From positions 2,161,620-2,225,619 of the forward strand of contig NZ_CP159808.1 of the NCBI RefSeq assembly GCF_047717795.1: a stretch of DNA of 64,000 bases, read 5' to 3'. The DNA is from Marisalimonas sp016777705. GTDB lineage: Bacteria; Pseudomonadota; Alphaproteobacteria; Puniceispirillales; Marisalimonadaceae. Position 1 is the first letter of the stretch, and each line of letters starts with the position of its first letter. A program made the position numbers and the translations under genes. The notes under the pieces were generated by a model. It saw only the letters and a program-made list of their open reading frames with translations, made no database searches and was not told where the DNA came from. This document shows positions 1-8,126 of the stretch, piece by piece.

Positions 1-11
1 GAAATTTTGAA

Positions 12-449
12 TTATAATTGGAAGTTTGGTTTAATTATAACTAAAGAAATAATTAAAATCATTAAGACAGTGGGTACTTCATTTATTTTTCTATAAAAAT
101 TTGAAGATTTAAATCTATAACCTTTTTTAAAGTTTTTGTAAAGAATAGATAAATAGAAATGAAAAATACTAAGAAAAACGACAAAAATTAGCTTTAATAT
201 AAAATAAACCTCGCTTACTATATAACTATTGTCATAAACTAATAAAAATCCAAAAATATATGTTAAAACCATTGCAGGTTTCATAATAATTTTTAAAAGT
301 CTGTACTCCATAATTAAGAAAGTCTTGTCCGTTTGACTTTCACATTTAGTATCGTGATGATACACGAACAAACGAGGTAAATATAATAATCCTACCATCC
401 ATGAAATAACTGAAACTAAGTGTAATGTTTTTATTATATCATAATACAA
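12..449 (-). CDS. hemJ: Protoporphyrinogen oxidase HemJ
   Basis: Small integral membrane protein (145 aa) of the HemJ family, which oxidises protoporphyrinogen IX to protoporphyrin IX late in haem synthesis. The N-terminal signature is clear: a His in 'KTLHLVSVISWM', then 'GLLYLPRLFVYHH' near residues 20-32, and 'MEYRLLKIIMKPAM' near residues 48-61. Four hydrophobic segments are visible, and the length is normal for the family. The only start in frame ahead of the conserved N-terminus is TTG; an ATG a few bases downstream is out of frame. It lies 8 bases after the hemE stop codon on the same strand, so the two haem genes probably form one operon. Confidence 0.9.
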   Translation of the reverse strand: MYYDIIKTLHLVSVISWMVGLLYLPRLFVYHHDTKCESQTDKTFLIMEYRLLKIIMKPAMVLTYIFGFLLVYDNSYIVSEVYFILKLIFVVFLSIFHFYLSILYKNFKKGYRFKSSNFYRKINEVPTVLMILIISLVIIKPNFQL

Positions 450-457
450 ATTTTAAC

Positions 458-1486
458 CTATATTTCGAATTCTTTAATAATTTCAATGACTTGTTTAACA
501 CTGTCTATTCTACATTCAGGTGTAAGACCATGGCCAACATTAAAAATAAACTTTCTGTCTTTCATTTTTTTCAATATACTTTCAACATTCTCTCGGAGAA
601 ACGGATTATGCTTCGGAATAAGAGATGCTGGATCGAGATTACCTTGTATAGCGATTGATGGATTTATGCTTTCTAATACCCAAGATAAATTTACAGTCCA
701 ATCCAATGCAACACAATCAACATTACTTTCATATGAGTACTTAATTAGAGATCCTCCAGATTTAAAAGGAAAACCAATAACAGGGATATTAATATTTCTG
801 GATCTTAATAGACTAATTATTTTCGCTATTGGATCAATAGCAAAATCTTTAAAAAAGTTATTAGGTATCATGTGAGACCAAGAATCAAAAATCATTAATA
901 CATCCGCACCAGCTTTTGCTTGTATTTCCAATTTGTCTGTAATGTATATTACTAGAGTTTCAATAAGTTCTCGAAACCATATATTAGAACCCCAAATTGC
1001 CTTTCTAGTATTAATAAAATCTTTGCTACTTTGGCCTTCAATCATATAACAAGCTAAAGTCCAAGGTGCACCTGAAAAGCCTATTAAACAAACTGATGAT
1101 GGTAGATCTCTTCTTAAAGTCTTTATTGAATTTTCTAAAGGTTTTAATAATAACGGAATATTAATATTTTTGATAATTTTGCTTTCATCAGGTAACATTG
1201 GATCCATAGTCGGACCAACGTTTTTAGTAAATTTTACATTTCTGTTCATTGCCCAGGGTATCATTAAAATATCAGAGAAAACTATAGCCGCATCTAAGTT
1301 ATAATATTTTAAAGGGAGTTTTGTACTTTCTACAATAAGTTCTTCATTTAAACAGAAATCTATAAAGTTTTTTGCTCTTGATCTAATAGAATAATATTCA
1401 GGAATATGTCTACCAGCTTGTCTCAAAAACCAAATAGGTATTTGTTGATTTTTTTTATTTTTAAATAAATTATTTATTTTATTCAC
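458..1486 (-). CDS. hemE: Uroporphyrinogen decarboxylase
   Basis: Cytosolic enzyme that decarboxylates the four acetate side chains of uroporphyrinogen III to give coproporphyrinogen III. The 342-aa product has the family N-terminal signature 'PIWFLRQAGRHIPEYY' (residues about 17-32), whose Arg residues bind substrate carboxylates, and 'GFSGAPWTLACYMIEG' near residue 140. The start is GTG at 1484-1486. It is followed by hemJ, and its upstream side faces the origin-like gap. A hemE-adjacent oriC is well known in Caulobacter and Rickettsia, so this gene also anchors the chromosome map. Confidence 0.97.
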   Translation of the reverse strand: MNKINNLFKNKKNQQIPIWFLRQAGRHIPEYYSIRSRAKNFIDFCLNEELIVESTKLPLKYYNLDAAIVFSDILMIPWAMNRNVKFTKNVGPTMDPMLPDESKIIKNINIPLLLKPLENSIKTLRRDLPSSVCLIGFSGAPWTLACYMIEGQSSKDFINTRKAIWGSNIWFRELIETLVIYITDKLEIQAKAGADVLMIFDSWSHMIPNNFFKDFAIDPIAKIISLLRSRNINIPVIGFPFKSGGSLIKYSYESNVDCVALDWTVNLSWVLESINPSIAIQGNLDPASLIPKHNPFLRENVESILKKMKDRKFIFNVGHGLTPECRIDSVKQVIEIIKEFEI

Positions 1487-1770
1487 AATTTTTATCTTTT
1501 AATTATTTTAAGTAAAATTAATTGTTATTGTTGTATACAGATTTTCTGTGGATAAATACTTTATTATGTGTTTATCAACAAGTTATCATTTAACTAAGTG
1601 TTAGTTGTATGTAAAAAAATAAAATATCCACAAGTAAATAATTCTATTTATATATTTATTAAGATGTTTTTAAATTATTAATATTTTTGTTCATTTACAA
1701 TTATATTTCAATAAAGATAATAATTATAATTATATTAACATATTATCAACAATTAAAAAAAAGGCATATA
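1487..1770. other. Candidate chromosomal replication origin (oriC)
   Basis: A 284-base non-coding gap, very AT-rich on its coaE side, between divergent hemE and coaE. It holds four DnaA-box-like 9-mers: TTATCCACA, a perfect box, on the minus strand at 1547-1555; TTATCAACA at 1572-1580 and again at 1743-1751; and ATATCCACA at 1624-1632. The AT-rich stretch from about 1633 to 1760 could be the unwinding element. The hemE-side position matches the origin location known in Caulobacter and Rickettsia. TTATCAACA also turns up inside hemW and mutS, so a single copy means little; the clustering and position are the argument. The promoters of hemE and coaE must also lie here, but I could not fix them. 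Confidence 0.7.
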
Positions 1771-2388
1771 ATGATTATTATAGGTATAACTGGATCAATT
1801 GGAATGGGAAAATCTACCATTGCATCCATGTTAAAATTTTTTGATATACCTATTCATGACTCTGATTTGGTTGTAAAATTATTGATTGAAACTAATTCTT
1901 TGGTACTAAAAAAAATTAAGAAAAATTGGCCTGAAGTAATTGATATAATTGATAGTAATGAAGTTATTAATAAGGGAAAATTAAGTGAAATAATTTTCAA
2001 TGATACTAAGTGTAAAGAAAAGTTAGAAAAAATAATTCATCCTTTAGTAAATAAAAAAAGAAAGATGTTTTTAAAAAAATATGAATTTAAAAACAAAATT
2101 GTTGGTATGGATGTTCCGTTATTGTACGAAACTGGTCTAAATAAAATATGCAATTATATTTTTTTAGCTTTTACTTCAGAGGCAAATCAAGCGAAAAGAG
2201 TTTTAAAAAGAAAAAATATGACTATGGAGAAATTTATATCAATAAAAGAAAATCAATGGTCTGACGAATTGAAAAAAGAACAAAAACCATATATAATAAA
2301 CACAAGTTATGGGAAGATATTAGTCTTTATTTTATTAACTTTTTTGTTATCTAAAATTTTTTTTAAAGAAAAGGTTCTAAAAACATGA
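1771..2388 (+). CDS. coaE: Dephospho-CoA kinase
   Basis: Last enzyme of coenzyme A synthesis; it phosphorylates the 3'-hydroxyl of dephospho-CoA using ATP. The P-loop 'GITGSIGMGKST' is at residues 5-16, followed by the HDSD-like 'IHDSDLVV' and 'VPLLYETGL' in the middle. I chose the ATG at 1771 because the P-loop begins at once and an AAGG-type site lies just before it; the open frame runs further upstream but only through AT-rich non-coding sequence. The stop overlaps the dnaQ start (ATGA). The last 25 or so residues are unusually hydrophobic for this family, and another frame gives a more polar tail ending at 2354, so the 3' end may be shifted. Confidence 0.92.
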   Translation: MIIIGITGSIGMGKSTIASMLKFFDIPIHDSDLVVKLLIETNSLVLKKIKKNWPEVIDIIDSNEVINKGKLSEIIFNDTKCKEKLEKIIHPLVNKKRKMFLKKYEFKNKIVGMDVPLLYETGLNKICNYIFLAFTSEANQAKRVLKRKNMTMEKFISIKENQWSDELKKEQKPYIINTSYGKILVFILLTFLLSKIFFKEKVLKT

Positions 2389-3092
2389 GAGAAATAGTTT
2401 TAGATACAGAAACAACAGGTTTAGACTGTAGTAATGGAGATAGAATTGTTGAAATTGGTGTAATTGAATTAGAAAATCATATCCAAACTGGCAAATATTT
2501 TCATTCTTATATCAATCCCCAAAAAAAATCTGATCCAAAAGCAGAAAAGGTACACGGGTTAACACAAGAGTTTTTATCTGATAAACCCTTATTCCATGAA
2601 ATTGCTGAGGATTTTTTAGAATTCATATCAAACAGTAAAATTATAATACATAATGCCCCTTTTGATCTAGGGTTTATTAATTCAGAACTAAAAAATTGTG
2701 ATATGTCAGATATTGATGAAAATCTAGTTATAGACACTTTATTACTAGCAAAAAAAAAGTACATAGGTCAATCAGTCAGTTTAGATGCTTTATGTCGTAA
2801 ATTTAACATAGATATTTCAAACAGAACTATACATGGTGCACTTAAAGATGCGAAGTTATTGTCACTTGTATATCTTGAGTTAATTGGTGGAAAACAAACA
2901 AGACTAAACTTTTTAAATAATAATGAGTCCATTAAAGAAGATAACAATGAACTATTTGACTTAATAAGTTTTTATAATAATAAACCAATTATTCCAGCCA
3001 AAAGGGTTAACATTAACATTAATGATAATAAATTACATATAGAAAGTATAAAACAAATACCGAAAAGTATTTGGGAAACTCTGAAAAGTTAA
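2385..3092 (+). CDS. dnaQ: DNA polymerase III epsilon subunit (3'-5' proofreading exonuclease)
   Basis: Proofreading subunit of the replicative polymerase, a DEDDh exonuclease. Visible motifs are ExoI 'DTETTG' (Asp7, Glu9), ExoII 'HNAPFDLGF' starting near residue 89, and ExoIII 'HGALKDAK' with His150 and Asp155. At 235 aa it includes the C-terminal tail that contacts the alpha subunit in this family. It is translationally coupled to coaE by a 4-base overlap. Its stop TAA shares the self-complementary TTAA at 3089-3092 with the convergent secB stop. coaE-dnaQ-secB is a known origin-proximal order in Alphaproteobacteria such as Caulobacter. Confidence 0.95.
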   Translation: MREIVLDTETTGLDCSNGDRIVEIGVIELENHIQTGKYFHSYINPQKKSDPKAEKVHGLTQEFLSDKPLFHEIAEDFLEFISNSKIIIHNAPFDLGFINSELKNCDMSDIDENLVIDTLLLAKKKYIGQSVSLDALCRKFNIDISNRTIHGALKDAKLLSLVYLELIGGKQTRLNFLNNNESIKEDNNELFDLISFYNNKPIIPAKRVNININDNKLHIESIKQIPKSIWETLKS

Positions 3093-3514
3093 CTTTTAAT
3101 TAAGTTGAAATTAACATTATCCAAAATTATGGGCATAAATCCGCCATTCTGAGTTACACTCGCTATTATAGATCTGGCGAAAGGAAAAATAATTCTTGCC
3201 CCCTCTGATGCTAACTTATGCTTGTCAACAAGGTTTGTGTTTTCTGCCTTAAAAAGTCCATAATAATCTAATTCTAAATGAAATATTGTATTTTTTTCTT
3301 TTTTAGATTTACAATTAATACTTATCTTAATGGTTACTCCGAAATTAACCTCCCCATAAGGTTCATGTATAACGTTAATTTCAATATTAGTATTATTTTC
3401 TTTAGCATTAAAGTTATGAGTTCCATTTTTTTGAAAATTTTCGTAAGATAAATCTTTAATGTATTGATTTAATATAATTAATTTATTCGTTTCGTCATTT
3501 ATTATTTTATTCAT
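3089..3514 (-). CDS. secB: Protein-export chaperone SecB
   Basis: Tetrameric cytosolic chaperone that keeps precursors unfolded and hands them to SecA. The 141-aa product carries 'YIKDLSYENF' near the N-terminus, 'LELDYYGLF' in the core strand, and the C-terminal block 'IIFPFARSIIASVTQNGGF', all characteristic of SecB. The start is ATG at 3512-3514. It converges on dnaQ, with the two stop codons interlocked in four bases. The gene implies Sec-dependent export of outer-membrane or periplasmic proteins, matching the lipoproteins elsewhere in the window. Confidence 0.95.
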   Translation of the reverse strand: MNKIINDETNKLIILNQYIKDLSYENFQKNGTHNFNAKENNTNIEINVIHEPYGEVNFGVTIKISINCKSKKEKNTIFHLELDYYGLFKAENTNLVDKHKLASEGARIIFPFARSIIASVTQNGGFMPIILDNVNFNLIKS

Positions 3515-3556
3515 GTGGTTCTCATTTTAACTAAAAATTAATTTTTATAACTTAAA

Positions 3557-3612
3557 TTGACAATAATACATATTAATTTTTAATTTTTTTTGTATAATGT
3601 TGATTTAATCAA
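3557..3612 (+). promoter_or_regulatory. Candidate promoter with palindrome ahead of the Tim44-like gene
   Basis: The divergent secB/Tim44 gap has a perfect -10 hexamer TATAAT at 3593-3598. Immediately downstream is a 13-base inverted repeat, TTGATTTAATCAA, at 3600-3612, where an operator could sit. A TTGACA hexamer at 3557-3562 is too far (30 bases) to pair with this -10, so it either belongs to another start or is chance. This is inference from motifs in AT-rich sequence. Confidence 0.35.
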
Positions 3613-3636
3613 TTTAACAGTGGTGGAAAATTTAAT

Positions 3637-4269
3637 ATGCAAAATAGTCTTCCTTATTTAGATATTTTAATCTTTGGGGTTATAGCAGTTTTTTTAATAT
3701 TCAGACTTAAAAATATTTTAGGTACCAAGACAGGATATGATTCGTCTGGCGCTAAAAAAGATAATAATAGTTCTAATATAATACCACTTAAAACAGTTGA
3801 AAAAAACGAAAAATATAATTTAATAAGTAATGATTTAGATAAAATTAAAGAAATTGATCCGTCATTCAATGCAGACGAATTTTTATCTGGATCAAGAACA
3901 TTTTTCAAAATGGTTTTAGAAAGTTTTACTAATGATAACTTAGAGAAAGTTCAAAATTTCATAAAACCATCTGTGTTAGAAAGTTTTAAAAATGCAATTG
4001 ATGATAGAAACAAGGAAGAAGAAACATTAATTATTGACCTTAAATCAATAGATAAGAATGAAATATTATCCCATAAAATTACAAAAACGTTAATTAAAAT
4101 AAATGTTATATTTGAATCTAGACAGATCATATCACTAATGGATAAAAATGATAAATTGATTGAAGGTGATCAAGAAAAAGAAATAATTGTCAAAGATGAA
4201 TGGGTATTTGAAAGAAAAATTAAAAACGAGAATCCTAATTGGTCTCTTATTGAAACAAAAAGCCTTTGA
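3637..4269 (+). CDS. Tim44-like domain membrane protein
   Basis: A 210-aa protein with one N-terminal membrane segment (about residues 8-24, 'DILIFGVIAVFLIFRL'), a polar linker, then a Tim44-like domain (about residues 75-208) starting 'DPSFNADEFLSGSRTFFKM'. The mitochondrial relative, Tim44, tethers the import motor at the inner membrane; the role of the bacterial protein is not settled. In many Alphaproteobacteria it sits near secB, between an FxsA gene and mltA/smr. Here it follows secB divergently and is followed after 3 bases by the Smr gene, with no mltA between them. A GGTGG-like ribosome site precedes the ATG. Confidence 0.85.
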   Translation: MQNSLPYLDILIFGVIAVFLIFRLKNILGTKTGYDSSGAKKDNNSSNIIPLKTVEKNEKYNLISNDLDKIKEIDPSFNADEFLSGSRTFFKMVLESFTNDNLEKVQNFIKPSVLESFKNAIDDRNKEEETLIIDLKSIDKNEILSHKITKTLIKINVIFESRQIISLMDKNDKLIEGDQEKEIIVKDEWVFERKIKNENPNWSLIETKSL

Positions 4270-4272
4270 ATA

Positions 4273-4731
4273 ATGGTTTTTATATCAAAGAATGATAAAA
4301 AAGCATGGCAAGATTATATTGATAACTTTGAACATTTCACTCTAAATCTTAAGAAAGATGATTTAAAAAAAGAAGTCAAAATAAAAGATAAAAATTCTAT
4401 TAAAAAAAATAATATCGCTAATTCTTATAAATTATTTAAAAAAGGTAAAATCAAACCTGATGGAGTGATAGATCTTCATGGTTATAGTCTTAAAATGGGA
4501 AAACAAAATTTAGAAAGTTATATTTTAAAATCCTATGAAAATAACCTTAGAAATATTTTAGTTATAACTGGTAAAGGTTTAAATAACCAAGGCGTCTTGA
4601 AAAAAGAAGTACCTGAATGGTTAGAAGAAAAAAAGATAAAAAATTATTTAATAAGTTTTGAAAAAGCTCCAAATAATAATGGTGGTTCGGGAGCCTTATT
4701 ATTAAGAATTAGAAACAAATACAAATTTTAA
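4273..4731 (+). CDS. Smr-domain protein (putative DNA/RNA endonuclease)
   Basis: 152 aa: a lysine-rich, low-complexity N-terminal half followed by a stand-alone Smr domain (about residues 68-150). The domain shows the DLHG motif in 'GVIDLHGYSLKMGKQNLE', the 'ILVITGKGL' core, and the C-terminal glycine-rich 'NNGGSGALLLRIR'. Smr domains occur at the C-terminus of MutS2 and as small proteins with nicking or RNA-binding activity; the substrate here is unknown. It starts 3 bases after the Tim44-like gene and is about 20 bases ahead of hisB, so all may be read together. Confidence 0.85.
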   Translation: MVFISKNDKKAWQDYIDNFEHFTLNLKKDDLKKEVKIKDKNSIKKNNIANSYKLFKKGKIKPDGVIDLHGYSLKMGKQNLESYILKSYENNLRNILVITGKGLNNQGVLKKEVPEWLEEKKIKNYLISFEKAPNNNGGSGALLLRIRNKYKF

Positions 4732-4752
4732 CTATAAGTTTTGGATATAAGT

Positions 4753-5370
4753 ATGACAAAATTCAATGAAAATCGTATTGCTTTAATTAAAAGAAAAACT
4801 AATGAGACTAACATTGAAGTAAAAGTCAATTTGGATGGTGATGGTAAAAATTTTATAGATACTGGACTTCCATTCTTTGATCATATGCTGGAACAATTAT
4901 CTAAACATAGTTTAATAGATATCCAATTAAAATGTATAGGTGACTTACAAATAGACGCTCACCATACTATGGAGGATATTGGTTGGGCTTTAGGCAAAGC
5001 TATCAATGATGCTTTAGGAAATAAAAGAGGTATTAAACGTTATAGTTTTAATTATTTGCCAATGGATGAATGCCTTACTAGATGTTGTATAGACGTATCA
5101 GGACGACCTTGGTTAATCTGGAATGTTTTTTTGCCTGGTATAACAATAAAAAAAATTGAAACTGAAATATTTAGGGAGTTTTTTCAATCACTTTCCCAAG
5201 CTGCTGGATTTACATTGCATGTTGAAAATTTATATGGAACAAACACCCATCATATTTTAGAATCTTGTTTTAAATCACTAGCCATTTCTTTAAGAGAGGC
5301 TATAAAAATTGATCCTCAAAACTCCAATAATATTCCTTCTACCAAAGGTACATTATTTGGGAGCAATTAA
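4753..5370 (+). CDS. hisB: Imidazoleglycerol-phosphate dehydratase
   Basis: Sixth step of histidine synthesis: dehydrates imidazole glycerol phosphate to imidazole acetol phosphate using two Mn ions. This is the stand-alone dehydratase form, without the phosphatase domain found in enteric HisB. Metal-binding His/Glu clusters are visible as 'FFDHMLEQLSKH', 'AHHTMEDIG' and 'THHILESCFKSLA'. The frame is open from a TTG at 4741, but a GGA at 4743-4745 lies 7 bases before the ATG at 4753, so that start (205 aa) is preferred. It opens the his cluster and ends one base before hisH. Confidence 0.96.
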   Translation: MTKFNENRIALIKRKTNETNIEVKVNLDGDGKNFIDTGLPFFDHMLEQLSKHSLIDIQLKCIGDLQIDAHHTMEDIGWALGKAINDALGNKRGIKRYSFNYLPMDECLTRCCIDVSGRPWLIWNVFLPGITIKKIETEIFREFFQSLSQAAGFTLHVENLYGTNTHHILESCFKSLAISLREAIKIDPQNSNNIPSTKGTLFGSN

Positions 5371-5371
5371 A

Positions 5372-6031
5372 ATGAAACTAATTATAATTGACTACGGGTC
5401 TGGAAATTTAAAATCTGTAGAAAATGCTTTTAAAAATTCTATATTAGAAAATAATTTAAACTTTAGTGTTGAAGTTACAAGTGAATTAAAGTCAATTAAG
5501 AATTCCGATTTATTGGTACTACCTGGTGTTGGTTCTTTCCCAGATTGTAAAGAAGGGCTCCAAAAAATCCAAGGTTTAATAGATGTTTTATTTGATGAGG
5601 TTATTATAAAAAATAAGCTTTTCTTAGGTATATGTGTAGGCATGCAACTTATGGCCGAGTATAGTTTGGAAAAAGTAAACACTGATGGTTTTGGTTGGTT
5701 TAAAGGTAATATAGAAAAAATAAATAATAACGGTACAGATTATTTGGGAAGAAATTATAAAATTCCTCATATGGGATGGAACAACTTAGAAATAAGTGAA
5801 GAAAGACATCCTATTTTAAAGAACATAACAGAAAAAGAACAATTCTATTTTGTGCACTCTTATTATTTTAAAATTAAAGAAAAAAATAGAGTATATGCTA
5901 ATACTAACTATAATCATAAAATTCCAGCAGTTATAGCTAAGGATAATTATGTAGGTGTTCAATTTCATCCAGAAAAAAGTAGTTTTTCAGGCCAAAAACT
6001 TATATCAAACTGGTTAATGTGGAAACCATAA
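5372..6031 (+). CDS. hisH: Imidazole glycerol phosphate synthase, glutaminase subunit
   Basis: Class I glutamine amidotransferase that feeds ammonia to HisF. The triad is visible: the nucleophile Cys in 'LGICVGMQLM' (near residue 88), and His and Glu in 'QFHPEKSSFSG' near the C-terminus, with the oxyanion-side 'LPGVGSFPDC'. I chose the ATG at 5372 (219 aa), which gives the standard start 'MKLIIIDYGSGNLKS'; the longer open frame only overlaps hisB. It is tightly coupled to hisB and precedes the acetyltransferase gene of the operon. Confidence 0.96.
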   Translation: MKLIIIDYGSGNLKSVENAFKNSILENNLNFSVEVTSELKSIKNSDLLVLPGVGSFPDCKEGLQKIQGLIDVLFDEVIIKNKLFLGICVGMQLMAEYSLEKVNTDGFGWFKGNIEKINNNGTDYLGRNYKIPHMGWNNLEISEERHPILKNITEKEQFYFVHSYYFKIKEKNRVYANTNYNHKIPAVIAKDNYVGVQFHPEKSSFSGQKLISNWLMWKP

Positions 6032-6050
6032 ATTAATTGTGAGACATAAC

Positions 6051-6602
6051 ATGGTTAAGATAATAGAAAATGTGAAAAAAAAATATAATGTTAAAGCTGA
6101 ACTTTGTACGAGCTTAAACAAAGTTGATTTACAAGAACTTTGTGACGCTACAGAAGAAGCCATTTTAGCTGGAGGAGGCTTTGGTTGGATATCTCCTCCT
6201 GCATTAAAAACACTACAAAATTATTGGAAAGGTGTATTATTAATACCTGAAAGAACTCTTATAATTGGAAAATTAGATAGTGTTGTAGCAGGATCTGTAC
6301 AATTAATTAAACCAACTAAAAATAATGAAGCTCAAGCACATTCTTGTATTTTAAGTACTTTTTTCTTTGCATCATGGGCACGAGGTTTTGGTTTGGCTAA
6401 AGCAGTATTTGAAAAAGCAGAAGAAAAAGCAAAAAAAGATGGGTTTAAAGTCATAACTTTAGAAGTTAGAGAAACACAGCATCGAGCTATACAATTGTAT
6501 GAACAAGCAGGTTTTGTCAAAACTGGTTCTAATCCCAAATCAGTATTTGTAAATGGTGAGTATATTGCGGGTCACTATTATTATAAAGAATTAGAAAAAT
6601 GA
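6051..6602 (+). CDS. GNAT-family N-acetyltransferase within the his operon
   Basis: A 183-aa GNAT protein. The acetyl-CoA binding region reads 'ASWARGFGLAKAVFEKAEEKA' (shortened here), followed by 'VITLEVRETQHRAIQLYEQAGF', the usual motif A/B arrangement; the substrate is unknown. The start at ATG 6051 has GAGA six bases upstream; a GTG at 6039 is also possible. It ends in an ATGA overlap with hisA. An unassigned reading frame between hisH and hisA is also known in the Azospirillum brasilense his operon, so this is a conserved passenger rather than a recent insertion. A link to histidine metabolism is inference only. Confidence 0.85.
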   Translation: MVKIIENVKKKYNVKAELCTSLNKVDLQELCDATEEAILAGGGFGWISPPALKTLQNYWKGVLLIPERTLIIGKLDSVVAGSVQLIKPTKNNEAQAHSCILSTFFFASWARGFGLAKAVFEKAEEKAKKDGFKVITLEVRETQHRAIQLYEQAGFVKTGSNPKSVFVNGEYIAGHYYYKELEK

Positions 6603-7351
6603 AATACAGGAAATTCACTTTATATCCAGCCATTGATATAAAAAATGGAAAATGCGTTAGACTTTTATTCGGAGATATGGAAAGAGAGACAGTTTATCAT
6701 GAAAATCCTCTTGATCAGGCCATATGGTTTGTTGATCAAGGTGCAGAGTGGCTTCATATTGTTGACCTTGATGGCGCTGTTGAAGGTAAGAATGTAAATA
6801 AATCTATAATTCAAAAAATGTTAAATCTTTTACAGAACAAAGTTCATGTTCAAGTAGGAGGGGGTATTAGAAACCTTGAAAATATAGATTTTTGGTTAGA
6901 AAACGGAGTAAATAGAGTTATTTTAGGAACTCTTGCTCTTGAAAACCCACATTTTATAGAAAAATTAAATAAAAATTATTACAAGAAAATAGTAATAGGC
7001 GCCGATGTAAGAGATGGTATGATTGCTTCACATGGATGGAAAAATCAATCGAGGGTTAAAGCTGTTGATTTAATAAGAGAATTTAATCCAAACATAATTA
7101 ACTCTATAATTTACACAGACATATCTAGAGATGGTAGCTTACAAGGTGTAAGTTTAGATCAAACAATAAGTTTTTCAAAATCTATTCCACATCCAGTGAT
7201 AGCTTCTGGAGGTGTTTCTTCTATTAAAGATATTATCGATTTAAGCAAGCAAGTTACAAACGGTATTGAAGGTGTGGTTATTGGAAGAGCTCTATATGAT
7301 AAAAAATTTACCTTTGGTGATGCAATCAAATCTTTAAGAGTGGATACATAA
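6599..7351 (+). CDS. hisA: Phosphoribosylformimino-5-aminoimidazole carboxamide ribotide isomerase
   Basis: TIM-barrel isomerase (Amadori rearrangement of ProFAR to PRFAR) in histidine synthesis, 250 aa. The catalytic Asp pair is visible: Asp13 in 'LYPAIDIKNGKCVRL' and a second in 'IIYTDISRDGSLQG'. Phosphate-binding loops 'VQVGGGIRN' and 'VIASGGVSS' mark the half-barrel repeat shared with HisF. The ATG overlaps the stop of the preceding acetyltransferase gene (ATGA at 6599-6602) and the stop abuts the hisF ATG, so translation is coupled along the operon. Confidence 0.97.
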   Translation: MKYRKFTLYPAIDIKNGKCVRLLFGDMERETVYHENPLDQAIWFVDQGAEWLHIVDLDGAVEGKNVNKSIIQKMLNLLQNKVHVQVGGGIRNLENIDFWLENGVNRVILGTLALENPHFIEKLNKNYYKKIVIGADVRDGMIASHGWKNQSRVKAVDLIREFNPNIINSIIYTDISRDGSLQGVSLDQTISFSKSIPHPVIASGGVSSIKDIIDLSKQVTNGIEGVVIGRALYDKKFTFGDAIKSLRVDT

Positions 7352-8125
7352 ATGCTTTCAACAAGAGTTATTGCGTGTTTAGATGTTCATGATGGAAGAA
7401 CAGTTAAAGGAATAAATTTTGTAGATTTGCAAGATGCAGGTGATCCAGCAGAACAGGCAAAACTTTACAGCAAAGTCGGTGCTGATGAAATTTGTTTCTT
7501 AGATATTTCTGCAACTAATGAAAAAAGAAAAGCAATGTTGGATGTTATTTCAAAAACTGCTGAATCGTGTTTTGTTCCTTTGACAGTTGGCGGAGGAGTA
7601 AATGATATTAGTGATTTTAGAAATTTATTAAATTGTGGAGCTGATAAGGTTTCAGTTAATTCATCGGCTGTTTATAATCCAGATTTGATAAAACAAGCAT
7701 CAGATAAATTTGGTAATCAGTGTGTTGTCCTTGCCATTGACGCCATTGATAATAAAAATATGTTAAGTGGTTACGAGGTAACTACCCATGGTGGAAAAAA
7801 TAAAACAGATATTGATGTCTTGTCATGGGCCCAGAAAGGTGTTGAAAATGGTGCTGGAGAAATCCTATTAACTTCAATGAGCGCTGATGGAACTAAAAAA
7901 GGATATAATTTAGAATTGACAAAGTTAGTATCAGATAATGTTTCTGTACCAGTTATAGCTTCTGGGGGAGCAGGTAATCCCCAAGATATGGTTGATGTTG
8001 TTTTACATGCAGGCGCCTCTGCTGTTTTAGCAGCTTCGATATTTCACTTTGGAATTTTTTCAATTCCTTCTGTAAAAAAAGAAATGGAAAAAAGTGGTAT
8101 TCAAATTAGAGATTGTGAAAAATAA
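7352..8125 (+). CDS. hisF: Imidazole glycerol phosphate synthase, cyclase subunit
   Basis: Cyclase partner of HisH; it forms imidazole glycerol phosphate and AICAR from PRFAR and channelled ammonia. The 257-aa TIM barrel has both catalytic aspartates, Asp11 in 'VIACLDVHDGR' and Asp130 in 'VLAIDAID', plus phosphate loops 'LTVGGGVND' and 'VIASGGAGNPQDM'. It begins on the base after the hisA stop and ends one base before hisE. Length and motifs are fully standard. Confidence 0.98.
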   Translation: MLSTRVIACLDVHDGRTVKGINFVDLQDAGDPAEQAKLYSKVGADEICFLDISATNEKRKAMLDVISKTAESCFVPLTVGGGVNDISDFRNLLNCGADKVSVNSSAVYNPDLIKQASDKFGNQCVVLAIDAIDNKNMLSGYEVTTHGGKNKTDIDVLSWAQKGVENGAGEILLTSMSADGTKKGYNLELTKLVSDNVSVPVIASGGAGNPQDMVDVVLHAGASAVLAASIFHFGIFSIPSVKKEMEKSGIQIRDCEK

Positions 8126-8126
8126 A

